DNA of 64,000 nt from Thioalkalicoccus limnaeus. GTDB taxonomy: Bacteria > Pseudomonadota > Gammaproteobacteria > Chromatiales > Chromatiaceae. The notes beneath the pieces are model-generated. The model made no database searches. It was not told the origin of the DNA and saw only the letters and a program-made list of their open reading frames with translations. This document shows, in pieces, positions 1-8,910 of this stretch (its first letter is position 1; every line of letters begins with the position of its first letter). The stretch spans positions 248,001-312,000 of the forward strand of contig NZ_JBDKXB010000001.1 of assembly GCF_041197575.1 (NCBI RefSeq). Direction: 5' to 3'. The position numbers and the translations under genes were made by a program.

Positions 1-765
1 GATCATTGGGACCTCGCGCGCACCGACGACGAGGCCGTCCGGCGGCGCTATCTCGCGGCGCCCGGTGGTGTGCCGACGCAGGTTGCCTTCAGTCAGGACC
101 GTCTGTGGGAGACACCGGACATCGATCGGACGAGCGGCTGTATCCGCGATCTCGAGCACGCCTACAGCCGCGATGGCGGGCTCGCGGTCCTCTACGGCAA
201 CCTCGCCGAACAGGGCTGCATCGTCAAGACCGCTGGTGTCGATCCAGACAACCTGATCTTCAGCGGTCCGGCGCGGATCTTCGAGAGCCAGGAGGCGGCC
301 GTAGCCGGCATCCTGGGCGGCGAGGTCGAGGCCGGCGATGTGGTCGTGATCCGTTACGAGGGGCCAAAGGGCGGGCCTGGTATGCAGGAGATGCTCTATC
401 CGACCAGCTACCTGAAGTCGAAAGGACTCGGCAAGGCGTGCGCGCTGATCACCGACGGCCGTTTCTCCGGCGGTACCTCGGGGCTGTCCATCGGCCATGT
501 GTCTCCCGAGGCGGCCGAAGGCGGGCTGATCGCGTTGATCGAGCCGGGCGATTCGATCTTGATCGACATCCCTCAGCGATCGATCGAACTTCAGGTCGAT
601 GAGGGGGTCCTGGCCGAACGGCGCTCCGCGATGCTCGCGCGTGGTGCCGCTGCCTGGCAACCGCGGGGACGGCAACGCCCGGTGTCGACCGCGCTTCAGG
701 CCTATGCCGCCTTCACGACCAGTGCGGCGCGCGGCGCGGTTCGGGATCTATCGCAATGGCGTTGA
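1..765 (+). CDS. ilvD: Dihydroxy-acid dehydratase, C-terminal part (5' end outside window)
   Basis: This is the last 254 residues of an IlvD/Edd-family dehydratase; the family is usually about 610 residues. The enzyme makes 2-oxo acids from dihydroxy acids in valine, leucine and isoleucine synthesis and carries an Fe-S cluster. The second family signature is clear (DGRFSGGTSGLSIGHVSPEA), as is the AVLYGNLAEQGCIVKTAGVD segment that carries a cluster-region cysteine. The reading frame is open to base 1, so the start lies to the left. It ends at a TGA 100 bp before the next gene. The final 40 or so residues are Arg/Ala rich, as is common in GC-rich gammaproteobacterial homologues. Confidence 0.96.
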   Translation, partial: DHWDLARTDDEAVRRRYLAAPGGVPTQVAFSQDRLWETPDIDRTSGCIRDLEHAYSRDGGLAVLYGNLAEQGCIVKTAGVDPDNLIFSGPARIFESQEAAVAGILGGEVEAGDVVVIRYEGPKGGPGMQEMLYPTSYLKSKGLGKACALITDGRFSGGTSGLSIGHVSPEAAEGGLIALIEPGDSILIDIPQRSIELQVDEGVLAERRSAMLARGAAAWQPRGRQRPVSTALQAYAAFTTSAARGAVRDLSQWR

Positions 766-865
766 GCCCCCTTCATCCCGGATCCTGCTCGATCAGGGGC
801 CTCCCCGGTTACGCGTCTCGGGTAACCGGGATCGCCGATCGGTGCCTGTCGCGGGGTTGACGTCG

Positions 866-1702
866 ATGGACTGCCGAGCGCCAGGCGAGGCCCTCCAGCA
901 GCTCGAGGAATGGTTCGCGACCCCCCTTGGTCAGGAATTGGCCGCGATGGAGGTCGCGTGTCTCGAGCGCATGCTGCAGGACACCTTCGGCTATTACCTG
1001 CTTCAGGTGGGACTCACCGAGGTGCTCGATGGGGCCTTGGCGCGAACGCGCGTGCGCCACCGCATCCGGTTGCCCGACGGCCACCCGGGTGCTCGTCGGA
1101 ACGATGGCGGTCCGGCGCAGATCGTCGTCGATCCTTGTCGATTACCGATTGCCAGCGACAGCATCGACGCCGTGGTCTTGCCCCATTTGCTGGAGTTCGC
1201 CGTCGATCCACGGCAGGTGTTGCGTGAAACCGAGCGCGTCCTGATCCCGGAGGGACGGGTCATCATCGTCGGGTTCAACAATCTGAGTTTGTGGGGGCTG
1301 CGGCGGTTGGTGATGCGCCAGCAGCGGCGTGTCCCCTGGTGTGGTCAGTTCCTGACGCCGTTTCGCGTCGGCGATTGGTTGTCGCTGCTCGGGTTCGATG
1401 TCGAGATCGACGAACGCATGATGTTCCGTCCGCCGTGGCGCCGCACGCTGTTGCGTCACCTGCCGTTTCTCGACGTGGTTGGTCATCGGCTGTGGCCCGC
1501 GTTCGCGGGCGTCTATGGGATCCGTGCGGTCAAACGCGTCTCGACGCTGACGCCGTTGCGCCCGTCGTGGCGGCAACGGCGAGCGTTATTGACGGGGCGG
1601 CGAACCGTCGAGCCGACGGTGCGGAGAACGCCGCGCCAGAAGGCTTCGGGCAAGGCGCACGAAGGTCGATCGAAGGACACCTCGCGGCAATGTCCCGGAT
1701 GA
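866..1702 (+). CDS. SAM-dependent methyltransferase, YafS-like
   Basis: A 278-residue class I methyltransferase-fold protein. The visible Methyltransf_11 core has the acidic loop and motif order DPCRLPIASDSIDAVVLPH, then VLRETERVLIPEGRVIIVGF. The glycine-rich SAM motif near LLQVG is weak, which is also typical of the YafS group usually found beside rnhA. The ATG at 866 is preferred over an in-frame upstream extension because the upstream 89 codons are Arg/Pro-rich and overlap ilvD. The stop overlaps the rnhA start by 13 bp, so the two are probably translationally coupled. Its substrate is unknown. Confidence 0.8.
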   Translation: MDCRAPGEALQQLEEWFATPLGQELAAMEVACLERMLQDTFGYYLLQVGLTEVLDGALARTRVRHRIRLPDGHPGARRNDGGPAQIVVDPCRLPIASDSIDAVVLPHLLEFAVDPRQVLRETERVLIPEGRVIIVGFNNLSLWGLRRLVMRQQRRVPWCGQFLTPFRVGDWLSLLGFDVEIDERMMFRPPWRRTLLRHLPFLDVVGHRLWPAFAGVYGIRAVKRVSTLTPLRPSWRQRRALLTGRRTVEPTVRRTPRQKASGKAHEGRSKDTSRQCPG

Positions 1703-2136
1703 TCGAGATCTACACTGATGGTGCCTGCAAAGGGAATCCGGGACCCGGCGGCTGGGGGGCCTTGCTGCGCTGGGGCGAGGTCGAGAAGGAACTGTTCGGG
1801 GGCGAGCCGAACACGACCAACAACCGGATGGAGCTGATGGCCGTGATCATGGCCCTCGAGGCCCTGAGGCGGCCGAGCAAGGCCCGCATCGCCACCGATT
1901 CCCAGTACGTCAAGCGCGGTGTCACCGAGTGGATGGCGCGCTGGAAACGCAACGGCTGGCGAACGGCCGCCCGTGAGCCGGTCAAGAACCAAGACCTCTG
2001 GGAGCGGCTCGATCGGGCCATGGCGCAGCACGACCTGGTCTGGCAATGGGTTCGAGGCCATGCCGGGCACCCGGATAACGAGCGGGCCGATCGGCTTGCG
2101 AATCGGGGCACGGCGCAGATCCTCGCTCGACGCTAG
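1690..2136 (+). CDS. rnhA: Ribonuclease HI
   Basis: A 148-residue RNase HI that degrades the RNA strand of RNA-DNA hybrids in the cytoplasm. All catalytic landmarks are visible: D10 in IYTDGACKGNPGPGGW, the Glu in NNRMEL, the Asp in ATDSQYV, and the His/Asp pair in RGHAGHPDNERAD. The Trp/Lys-rich basic protrusion (WMARWKRNGWRTA) is present. Length and motifs match the E. coli enzyme. The start ATG lies inside the preceding methyltransferase gene, an arrangement common in gammaproteobacteria. Confidence 0.96.
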   Translation: MSRMIEIYTDGACKGNPGPGGWGALLRWGEVEKELFGGEPNTTNNRMELMAVIMALEALRRPSKARIATDSQYVKRGVTEWMARWKRNGWRTAAREPVKNQDLWERLDRAMAQHDLVWQWVRGHAGHPDNERADRLANRGTAQILARR

Positions 2137-2234
2137 GGAGGGGTCGCCCGATCGCCGTGCGTCTGGCTTGCCTCCCCGAGGCAAAAGACATTACCCTTCG
2201 CTTATCGATTTCAATTCTAATCATAGGGAAGCGC

Positions 2235-2906
2235 ATGGTCGAGGTCCGTCATACCGATCGAGCCCGGTTCAATATGGTCCAGCAGCAGATTCGGCCCTGG
2301 GGTGTCATCGATGATCAGGTGCTGGAGACGCTCGCCGCCGTGCCGCGGGAGGCTTACGTGCCCGAGGCCTATCGGGGTTTGGCCTATGCCGACATCGAGA
2401 TCCCGTTGGGGCCATCGGGGCGCGTGATGTTGGCCCCGAAGGTCGTGGCGCGCTTGCTCCAGGCTCTGCGGGTCGAAACGGGCGAGCGCGCCCTCGAGAT
2501 CGGCACTAGCCACGGCTATGTCACCGCCTGTCTTCGACATCTCGGCGCTCGTGTGGTCGTCGTCGAACCGGATGAGGAGCTGGCTCTATCGACCAATGAG
2601 CGACTCGTCGGCCTGGGCGATGCTGTCCTGGTGCGGTGCGCCGATGGCCTGACCGAACCGGTCGATGGCGGACCTTTCGATGTCATCGTCGTCAACGGGT
2701 CGCTGCCGAGCCCGGCGCAGGCCGCTGGTCTGGAGACCCAGTTGGCGATCAATGGGCGTCTATTCGTGATTCTGGGTCGGCCGCCAGTCATGAAGGCGCT
2801 GCGGGTGACCCGCGTCGGGGAGCACGACTACCGGCGGGATTCGCTGTTCGAGACCTTCGCACCTGGGCTGGCGCCGGTGTCGGCGACCGATGCGTTCGTC
2901 TTCTGA
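2235..2906 (+). CDS. Protein-L-isoaspartate O-methyltransferase family protein
   Basis: A 223-residue Pcm-family protein. The PCMT-type N-terminus (MVQQQIRPWGVIDDQVLETL), the SAM motif ALEIGTSHGYVTACL and the acidic VVVVEPDEEL are visible. The family repairs isoaspartyl residues, but this short subfamily found next to a rhodanese in Chromatiales-type genomes may act on something else. The ATG at 2235 has an AGGGA ribosome site six bases upstream. The stop is 10 bp before the rhodanese start, so the two form an operon. Confidence 0.82.
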   Translation: MVEVRHTDRARFNMVQQQIRPWGVIDDQVLETLAAVPREAYVPEAYRGLAYADIEIPLGPSGRVMLAPKVVARLLQALRVETGERALEIGTSHGYVTACLRHLGARVVVVEPDEELALSTNERLVGLGDAVLVRCADGLTEPVDGGPFDVIVVNGSLPSPAQAAGLETQLAINGRLFVILGRPPVMKALRVTRVGEHDYRRDSLFETFAPGLAPVSATDAFVF

Positions 2907-2916
2907 GGTCGCGCCG

Positions 2917-3237
2917 ATGCGTCAATGGACCCCGGTCGAACTGGAGTCCCGCCTCGAGGCGCTGGAAGCGCCCCCGATGCTGCTCGATGTGCGTGAGCCC
3001 TGGGAATTCGATATCTGTCGCATCGCGGGGTCCGTGCTGGTTCCCATGCAGCAGCTACCGAGCCGGATCGGAGAGCTGGACTGCGATCGGGAAACGGTCG
3101 TCATCTGCCATCACGGCATTCGCAGCTACATGGTCGCACGCTATCTGACGCATCAGGGTTTCGCGCGGGTCTTCAATCTGCAGGGCGGGATCGCCGCCTG
3201 GGCTCGCGATGTGGATCCGTCGATGCGCGTCTATTGA
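2917..3237 (+). CDS. Rhodanese-like sulfurtransferase domain protein
   Basis: A 106-residue single-domain rhodanese. It has the N-terminal motif MLLDVREPWEFDICRIAGS and the active-site loop VVICHHGIRSYMVARYL, whose cysteine is intact, so persulfide transfer is plausible. The C-terminal NLQGGIAAWA motif is conserved. A GAGG sits eight bases before the ATG at 2917; the upstream in-frame ATG at 2890 has no such site and overlaps the previous gene more. It is a likely sulfur-carrier or thiosulfate sulfurtransferase; the partner is not known. Confidence 0.88.
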   Translation: MRQWTPVELESRLEALEAPPMLLDVREPWEFDICRIAGSVLVPMQQLPSRIGELDCDRETVVICHHGIRSYMVARYLTHQGFARVFNLQGGIAAWARDVDPSMRVY

Positions 3238-3486
3238 CGTGGCGGGCGAGGCGGTCCGTTAGCCTGACCGGCTTCCCGGATCGCGGTCCATCCTGTCCTG
3301 GGCGAAGGAGGCCGGCCGTAGAACCCGCGCGTGATCCGCGCGGTTGGTCCTTGATCGAGCGTTTGCTTGCCTTGGCCCCGAGGCCGGGATCTCAGGTCGC
3401 ACCGGCCCCGGCTCGCGCCGGGCGCTTCGCAGAGTCGTGCGGACCGCCCGGCGTTGGTTCTGATCAACAATGGAGCACACCGAATC

Positions 3487-4065
3487 ATGAGTATCCACCA
3501 GGCCGATCTTCCGCTGTGTCAGAGCAAATTCTCGCTGCTCCTGATCATCGATGCCCAGGAGAAGCTGGCCGCCGCGATGCCGCCGGCGGAGTTGGCCGAC
3601 ACCATCGCCAACATCAACCGGCTGTCGAGCGCGGCTCAACTGCTCAGCGTTCCGATCATCTGGGCCGAACAGAACCCGCAGGGGCTCGGCCGGACGGTCG
3701 AAGCGATCCGGTGTCACCTGCCGGCGGATGTGGCGCCGACCGAAAAGACCTGCTTTTCGAGTTGTACCGCCGGGGGCTTCGAGCGGGCCTTGACCCAGGA
3801 ACCGAGTCGCAAGCAGGTGGTACTGGTCGGTCTGGATGCCCATATCGGGGTGTTGCAAACGGCGTCCGGCCTGCGGCGATGGGGCTATCAGGTCTTCGTC
3901 GCCGCTGATGGGATCTGCTGCCGCAGACCAGAGCACAAAGACAATGCGCTCGAGCGCATGCGCGATTGCGGCTTGCATGTCGCGAGTACGGAATCGATCG
4001 CCTTCGAGTGGCTCGCCGATTCGACACACGAGCGTTTCCGCGAGGTCCTGGCCTTGTTCAGATGA
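3487..4065 (+). CDS. Isochorismatase-fold hydrolase lacking the usual active-site Cys
   Basis: A 192-residue isochorismatase-like protein of the YcaC/nicotinamidase superfamily. The Asp of LLLIIDAQEKL and the Lys of APTEKTCFSSC are present as catalytic candidates. The position that is normally the nucleophilic cysteine reads Gly (VGLDAHIGVLQTA; codon GGG). Some true isochorismatases also lack this Cys, so the protein could act on a vinyl ether, or it may be a non-catalytic relic. It is probably monocistronic: 249 bp separate it from the rhodanese and nothing follows on this strand. Confidence 0.85.
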   Translation: MSIHQADLPLCQSKFSLLLIIDAQEKLAAAMPPAELADTIANINRLSSAAQLLSVPIIWAEQNPQGLGRTVEAIRCHLPADVAPTEKTCFSSCTAGGFERALTQEPSRKQVVLVGLDAHIGVLQTASGLRRWGYQVFVAADGICCRRPEHKDNALERMRDCGLHVASTESIAFEWLADSTHERFREVLALFR

Positions 4066-4262
4066 GGGGCTCTCAGGTCGGCGCTGACGACGCCAGCGCC
4101 TTCGCTGCGGGGGCAGGGATCACATCTCTACCCGCATCATGGTGGCGTCGTTCCGGTGGCGGCGCAACGGATCGGCGATGCGCATCGCGGCGCCCTTCCT
4201 ATCCGTCAGGCCGGATGTCGATCGGTCGCGGAGGCTCCGCCGCGTGTCTGCCGGTCGCCCTG

Positions 4263-5279
4263 TCAGCGCCTTTTGCCGTGCAGCAGGGCTTCCGGATGAC
4301 GTTCGAGATAGTCCGCGAGGAGCCTCAGCGATCGGGCGGCGGCACTGGTTTCGGCCAGGGCCTGTTGCAGGCGTTGCCGTTCCGGTGACCGATCGCCGAG
4401 CAGATGCTCGAGTTGTGCCACGCCGCCGCGGGCCTGTTCGAGCGTCTTGTCGGCGGTCTCGGCGGCGCGGATCAAACGGGCCACCAGCTCGCCGGCGGGC
4501 CCCTGCTCGAGGTCAAGTGTCACCCGGGCCTGCTCCATGGCGCCGGCGGTGGCGTCGGCCGCCTCCAGCAGGCTCGCGAGGAGGGGGTCGATCTGGGTGT
4601 CGATTCGAACGGCGATCTGCTCGGCGGCCGTGGCGGTGCGTTCAACGGCGGCGAGGATCGATGGGATCTCCTCGGCGGTGGCGAGTTCGGCGATACCGTC
4701 GAGGGCTGTCGTGATCTTGGCGATGATCTCCTCGAGCGGCAGCGTATCGATCGTCCGGCCCAAGCGCTGGATCCCCGTTTCCGTCGTCGCGATCTGCGGG
4801 TAGGGTGTCGGCAGGTCGACCTTGGTCGCGGGGCTGTCCGGAAAGAAATCCAGGTTGACATACAGTTGGCCCGTCAACAGGCTTTGCAGGGCCAGATGGG
4901 CGCGGATGCCGCGTTCGTCGAAGACCTCGGCCAATTCCTCGTCGTTGAAGTCGTCGGTGCCGAGCAGTCGGCCGTCGGCGGCATGAAACTGGCCGTGCGA
5001 GATCTGGATGGCGACCACCATGTTGACGGCTTCGAGGCGACGATCGTGGGCCTCGATGACCGGATTGATCGAGGTGACCTGGCCGATCGGAACGCCACGG
5101 AAGGCCACGGGTGCCCCGACCGAGAGGCCATGCAATGAACTGTCGAACACGACGACGAATTGCCGAGCTGGTTGAAACAGCCGGCCGCCGCTGAGCACCA
5201 AGGTCAGGCTGATAGCCAATATCACGGCGCCGATGACAAAGGCCCCGATCACCGCCGGGTTGGCCTTGCTTCTCTTCAT
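4263..5279 (-). CDS. MCE-domain (MlaD/PqiB-type) membrane-anchored protein
   Basis: A 338-residue MlaD-family protein. One N-terminal transmembrane anchor (AVIGAFVIGAVILAISLTLV) is followed by an MCE domain, seen in VFDSSLHGLSVGAPVAFRGV and IGQVTSINPV. After about residue 170 comes a long Ala/Glu/Leu-rich helical region, probably coiled coil, that may form a tube as in other MCE proteins. These proteins move phospholipids between the inner and outer membrane. Usually a permease and an ATPase are encoded beside them, and here neither is. It is convergent with the isochorismatase-fold gene; the intervening 197 bp show no gene. Confidence 0.88.
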   Translation of the reverse strand: MKRSKANPAVIGAFVIGAVILAISLTLVLSGGRLFQPARQFVVVFDSSLHGLSVGAPVAFRGVPIGQVTSINPVIEAHDRRLEAVNMVVAIQISHGQFHAADGRLLGTDDFNDEELAEVFDERGIRAHLALQSLLTGQLYVNLDFFPDSPATKVDLPTPYPQIATTETGIQRLGRTIDTLPLEEIIAKITTALDGIAELATAEEIPSILAAVERTATAAEQIAVRIDTQIDPLLASLLEAADATAGAMEQARVTLDLEQGPAGELVARLIRAAETADKTLEQARGGVAQLEHLLGDRSPERQRLQQALAETSAAARSLRLLADYLERHPEALLHGKRR

Positions 5280-5324
5280 GTGTCTCCTTATCCAGCGCGC
5301 CTCGAGCGGGATTGGACCCCCGAA

Positions 5325-6206
5325 TTATCCGGAGCCCACTCTGTCGACATCGACCGCGACCGTGAGTTCGTGCGTCGCACCGCCATAGAAGACCCCGCGC
5401 AGCGGCGCCACGTCCTGGTAATCACGGCCGATCGCCACGGTGACATATTGCTCTTGGGCGGCCTGATCGTTGGTCGGATCCAGGTCGACCCAGCCCAACC
5501 CCGGGATCAGCACCGCAAACCAGGCGTGCGAGGCGTCGGCCCCGCGGAGCTTCGCCTGGCCGGGCGGCGGCCGCGTCTCGAGATAGCCGCTCACATAACG
5601 GGCGGCCAGACCGCGGCCTCGAAGCGCAGCCAATGCGACGTGAGCGAAGTCCTGACAGACTCCGCGGCGGTGTGCGAGGACTTCGTCGAGCGGCGTGGTG
5701 ATGGTCGTGAAGGCCGGGTCGTATTCGAAGTCGCGATGGAGGCGTCCCATCAGATCGAGTGCCGCCTCGAGTATGGGGCGGCCGGGTCGAAACGACGGCG
5801 CCGCGAACGAGTTGGCTTCGGACGACAAGGGGACCTGATTCGAGGCCAGCGTGAACAGACGGGCATCGATGAGACGAGTGTCTCGCCCATGCTTCAGGGC
5901 ACGAACCACCTCCTCCCAGGGTGGCGTAATGACCGGATCAGGCCAGGTGGGCGCCCTGATCTCGACCTCGCTTTGGGCCGTTACCTCGAGCGATGAATGG
6001 CTCTGTTGGATCGAGAAGTAATTCACCCGGTTGCCGAAGAAATCGATATGCTCGCGTGCGACGGCGGGCCAGGGGTCGACCCGCACCTGGGCTGTCAGGG
6101 TGCGTTGTCGTTCCGTGTCGCGCGGTTTCAAACGCGCCAAGCTGTGGCACAGCGAGACCGGATCCGTGTATTGGTAACGGGTGACGTGGGTGACGCGCAG
6201 CCTCAT
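5325..6206 (-). CDS. Transglutaminase-like cysteine protease family protein
   Basis: A 293-residue protein with a bacterial transglutaminase-like N-terminal beta domain (RVTHVTRYQYTDPVSLCHS) and a C-terminal transglutaminase core. The Cys of HRRGVCQDFAHVAL, the His of GADASHAWFAVL and the Asp of GWVDLDPTND form the catalytic triad. Its ATG overlaps the stop of the ATP-grasp/alpha-E gene by four bases, so the two are cotranslated. This pairing is widely conserved, and the two are thought to act together in a peptide-ligation or peptide-processing step whose product is not established. Confidence 0.92.
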   Translation of the reverse strand: MRLRVTHVTRYQYTDPVSLCHSLARLKPRDTERQRTLTAQVRVDPWPAVAREHIDFFGNRVNYFSIQQSHSSLEVTAQSEVEIRAPTWPDPVITPPWEEVVRALKHGRDTRLIDARLFTLASNQVPLSSEANSFAAPSFRPGRPILEAALDLMGRLHRDFEYDPAFTTITTPLDEVLAHRRGVCQDFAHVALAALRGRGLAARYVSGYLETRPPPGQAKLRGADASHAWFAVLIPGLGWVDLDPTNDQAAQEQYVTVAIGRDYQDVAPLRGVFYGGATHELTVAVDVDRVGSG

Positions 6207-8788
6207 TGCGGCCCCCGGCCGACCCGGCCCAGCAGTGCGTGGGGCTGTTCCTCGTGGCGGAAGTACTGCGCGGTCAGCGCGTCCGACACGGCAGCGAGCT
6301 GATCGGATAGTTGACCCAACATGCGCCGCAGCGCGACGCGTTTGGTGCCGGTCCGATCCGGCTGAATCAACCGGTCGATCTCGACCAGACGAACGCCGGT
6401 CAGGCTGCGCAGGATCAGGCGCTCGATGCTGCTGCGACCGGCCGCCATTTCACCGCGCGGCATCTGGCGGCAGACTCGTTCGAGCTGTACGAGTTGGTAG
6501 GCCAGCGAGCGGGGGTTCGTTTCGTCCTGGAAGACCAGATCGAGCAGGGCACCGACACGGGTTCCGGCCTGGTAGCGTCGTCGGTAGGTGATCAGGCTGT
6601 CGGTGATGCCGAGCACCGCCTCGATGAGCAGGTGCTCTTCGTGTTCGCGTCCGATCCGCGACAGGGTCCCACGCAGCAGCGTCGCCGTGTTGAGGCCGCG
6701 CTCCAAGCGGCGGCCGGCCTCGAGGAAATTCCAGCCCTCGTTGTGGGTCATGTTTTCGTGCGTCAGTGCGGAAAAGGCAACGAGTGCGGTCACCAGCGGA
6801 TCCAGCTCATCGAGCGCTGGGCCGAAGTCGCGTGGTGGGCGACGGGTCAGCGCGCGCAGGTGTTCTTCGATGTCGTTGATCACCCGCCAGGTGTCGACCG
6901 ACAAGCGCTCGCGCACCGACCAGGCGGCCTGACCCAAGGCTTGCAGCGTCTGCGGCAGGCCGCCGAGGCGCTCCGGGTCGGCGATCAGCGACAGCATCTC
7001 CGGCATCGGATCGCGCAGCCGCTCCTCGAAACCGTCGCCGACGAAGCCCGGATAGGCCTGGCTTTGGTGCGTCAGGGCCTGGAGCAACGAGGGGACACAA
7101 CTGGTCAGGTCATCGGTGGCCGCATAACCCTGTCGTTCCGACAGTTTGAAGATGGTGATCCGCAGGAGCCGGACCAGGCCCTCGGCGCGCTCCGCGTAAC
7201 GGCCGATCCAGAAGAGGTTGTCGGCGACCCGACTGGAGACCTCGCTCTCTTGCGCGACTGCCGGCGCGAGCAGATCACCTGTCCCGAGCAGGCTCTCCTG
7301 GCGTTCCGGTTCGGATGCCAGGACCCAGGTGTCCTTGCCGATGCCGCCCAGTCGGCTGCTGATCATCGGCGTATCCTGCTCGAAGGCGACCCGGCTCAAG
7401 CCTCCGGGCATCACCGTGTAGCCCTGTTCCTCGGCGACCAGAAAGGTCCGCAGCACGGTCGGGCGCGGTTCGATGCGGCGCCCGATCAGTGCCGGTGCCG
7501 TGGACGGAACGATGTGCTCCTGCGCGACGAAGCGGTCGGGTTCGGCCTGGATGCGGGCGACCAGTGCGGCGCGCTCGGCCGGATCCATCCGGCCGGGAAA
7601 CAGGCAACGCCGCCCCGGCGGATTCCCGGCCGGCTTGATCACCAAGGTCTCCAACTCGTCGAGCACGCGGGCCATGTCGGCCTGTTCCCCGCACCACCAG
7701 GTCGGGATATCTGGCAACAAGAGATCCTCCCCGAGCAGGTGCTGGCACAAGCGCGGGAGGAAGGCCATCAGGCCCGGGTGTTCGAGGACGCCGCTGCCGA
7801 GTGCGTTGGCCAGCGTCACATTTCCGGCGCGCGCGGCCTGCGTCAGACCAGGCACGCCGAGATGCGAGTCCTCGCGCAGTTCGAGCGGGTCGCACCAGAG
7901 GTCGTCGACGCGGCGCAGCACTGCGTCGATGCGCTCCAGGCGACCGAGCGTCCTCAGCCACAGCGCGCCGTCGCGCACGGACAGGTCGGCCCCCTGGACC
8001 AGGTTGTACCCGAGATAGTTGGCGAGATAGGCGTGTTCGAAATAGGCTTCGTGACTCGGGCCGGGCGTCATCATCACGATCCGTGTCGGCGGTGTGCGCC
8101 GCGCTGCGAGCCGCGTCAGGGCGCGGCGTACCGAGCGATAGAAGCCGGCCAGCCGATGAACGTGGGAATCGCGAAACAGCGACGGCATCACGCGCGACAG
8201 CACGACGCGGTTCTCGAGTGCATAGCCGGCCCCGGACGGGCACTGCGTGCGATCGCCGATGACGCGCCAAGCTCCATCCGGCGTGCGCGTCAGGTCGACG
8301 GCGTAGTCGACCAGCGGTTGATCGTCGGTAGCCGGAACACCGTGACAGGGGATCAGATAACCCGGGTAGGCGTCGATCAAGGTCGCCGGTAACAGTCCCG
8401 CGGTGATCAGCTTGCGCGGTCCATAGAGGTCGCTCAGGATCAGGTTCAGGAGCTCGGCGCGCTGAATCAACCCCCGTTCCAGTGTGGCCCATTCGTCGCT
8501 GCGGATCTGCAGCGGCAGGAGATCCAGTTCCCACGGGCGTGACATACCCTCCGTGTCGCCGTAGGCGTTGTAGGTGACGCCGTTGTCACGGATCAGGCGC
8601 CGCGCGTCGCGCCAGCGTTCCTCGATCCCGTCCGGGCCGAGCGCGCGCAAGACCTCGATCAGGTACTGCCAATGAGGGCGGACCTCGCCGTCCGCGGTCC
8701 GCATTTCGTCGTAGACACCGGCCACGGGCCGGTAGTCGTCGACAAGTCGAGTCGGCCCCCCGGATAGGGCGGCGGTTTGCGGCGGCAT
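6203..8788 (-). CDS. Circularly permuted ATP-grasp / alpha-E domain fusion protein
   Basis: About 861 residues. The N-terminal half is a circularly permuted ATP-grasp domain, with YDEMRTADGEVRPHW near the start, then RIVMMTPGP and ETLVIKPAGN. The C-terminal third is an alpha-E domain (LFWIGRYAERAEGLVRLLR). In many bacteria these are two genes; here they are fused. The ATG at 8788 is chosen because AGGTG lies five bases upstream; an in-frame start at 8833 would add 15 residues. It forms an operon with the transglutaminase-like gene. It is probably an ATP-dependent carboxylate-amine ligase with unknown substrate. Confidence 0.92.
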   Translation of the reverse strand: MPPQTAALSGGPTRLVDDYRPVAGVYDEMRTADGEVRPHWQYLIEVLRALGPDGIEERWRDARRLIRDNGVTYNAYGDTEGMSRPWELDLLPLQIRSDEWATLERGLIQRAELLNLILSDLYGPRKLITAGLLPATLIDAYPGYLIPCHGVPATDDQPLVDYAVDLTRTPDGAWRVIGDRTQCPSGAGYALENRVVLSRVMPSLFRDSHVHRLAGFYRSVRRALTRLAARRTPPTRIVMMTPGPSHEAYFEHAYLANYLGYNLVQGADLSVRDGALWLRTLGRLERIDAVLRRVDDLWCDPLELREDSHLGVPGLTQAARAGNVTLANALGSGVLEHPGLMAFLPRLCQHLLGEDLLLPDIPTWWCGEQADMARVLDELETLVIKPAGNPPGRRCLFPGRMDPAERAALVARIQAEPDRFVAQEHIVPSTAPALIGRRIEPRPTVLRTFLVAEEQGYTVMPGGLSRVAFEQDTPMISSRLGGIGKDTWVLASEPERQESLLGTGDLLAPAVAQESEVSSRVADNLFWIGRYAERAEGLVRLLRITIFKLSERQGYAATDDLTSCVPSLLQALTHQSQAYPGFVGDGFEERLRDPMPEMLSLIADPERLGGLPQTLQALGQAAWSVRERLSVDTWRVINDIEEHLRALTRRPPRDFGPALDELDPLVTALVAFSALTHENMTHNEGWNFLEAGRRLERGLNTATLLRGTLSRIGREHEEHLLIEAVLGITDSLITYRRRYQAGTRVGALLDLVFQDETNPRSLAYQLVQLERVCRQMPRGEMAAGRSSIERLILRSLTGVRLVEIDRLIQPDRTGTKRVALRRMLGQLSDQLAAVSDALTAQYFRHEEQPHALLGRVGRGPQ

Positions 8789-8910
8789 GGAGACACCTGG
8801 TTCGAGACAGCGGAGAAGGGTGCCATTAGACACCGAGGCGCCGGAGGGCTCAACCAGCCGACGCCTGACGCCATTCGCTTCCGCGGCGCTGGGAGTGCGT
8901 GCGGGCTCGA

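Noticed and set aside
3238..3486. Frame overlapping the region between the rhodanese and isochorismatase-fold genes
   Set aside because: Arg/Pro-rich sequence with no ribosome site; the conserved protein begins at 3487.
6311..8392. Plus-strand 693-codon frame opposite the ATP-grasp/alpha-E gene
   Set aside because: Its composition is that of a GC-rich antisense shadow with no recognisable domain, and the opposite strand encodes a conserved protein.
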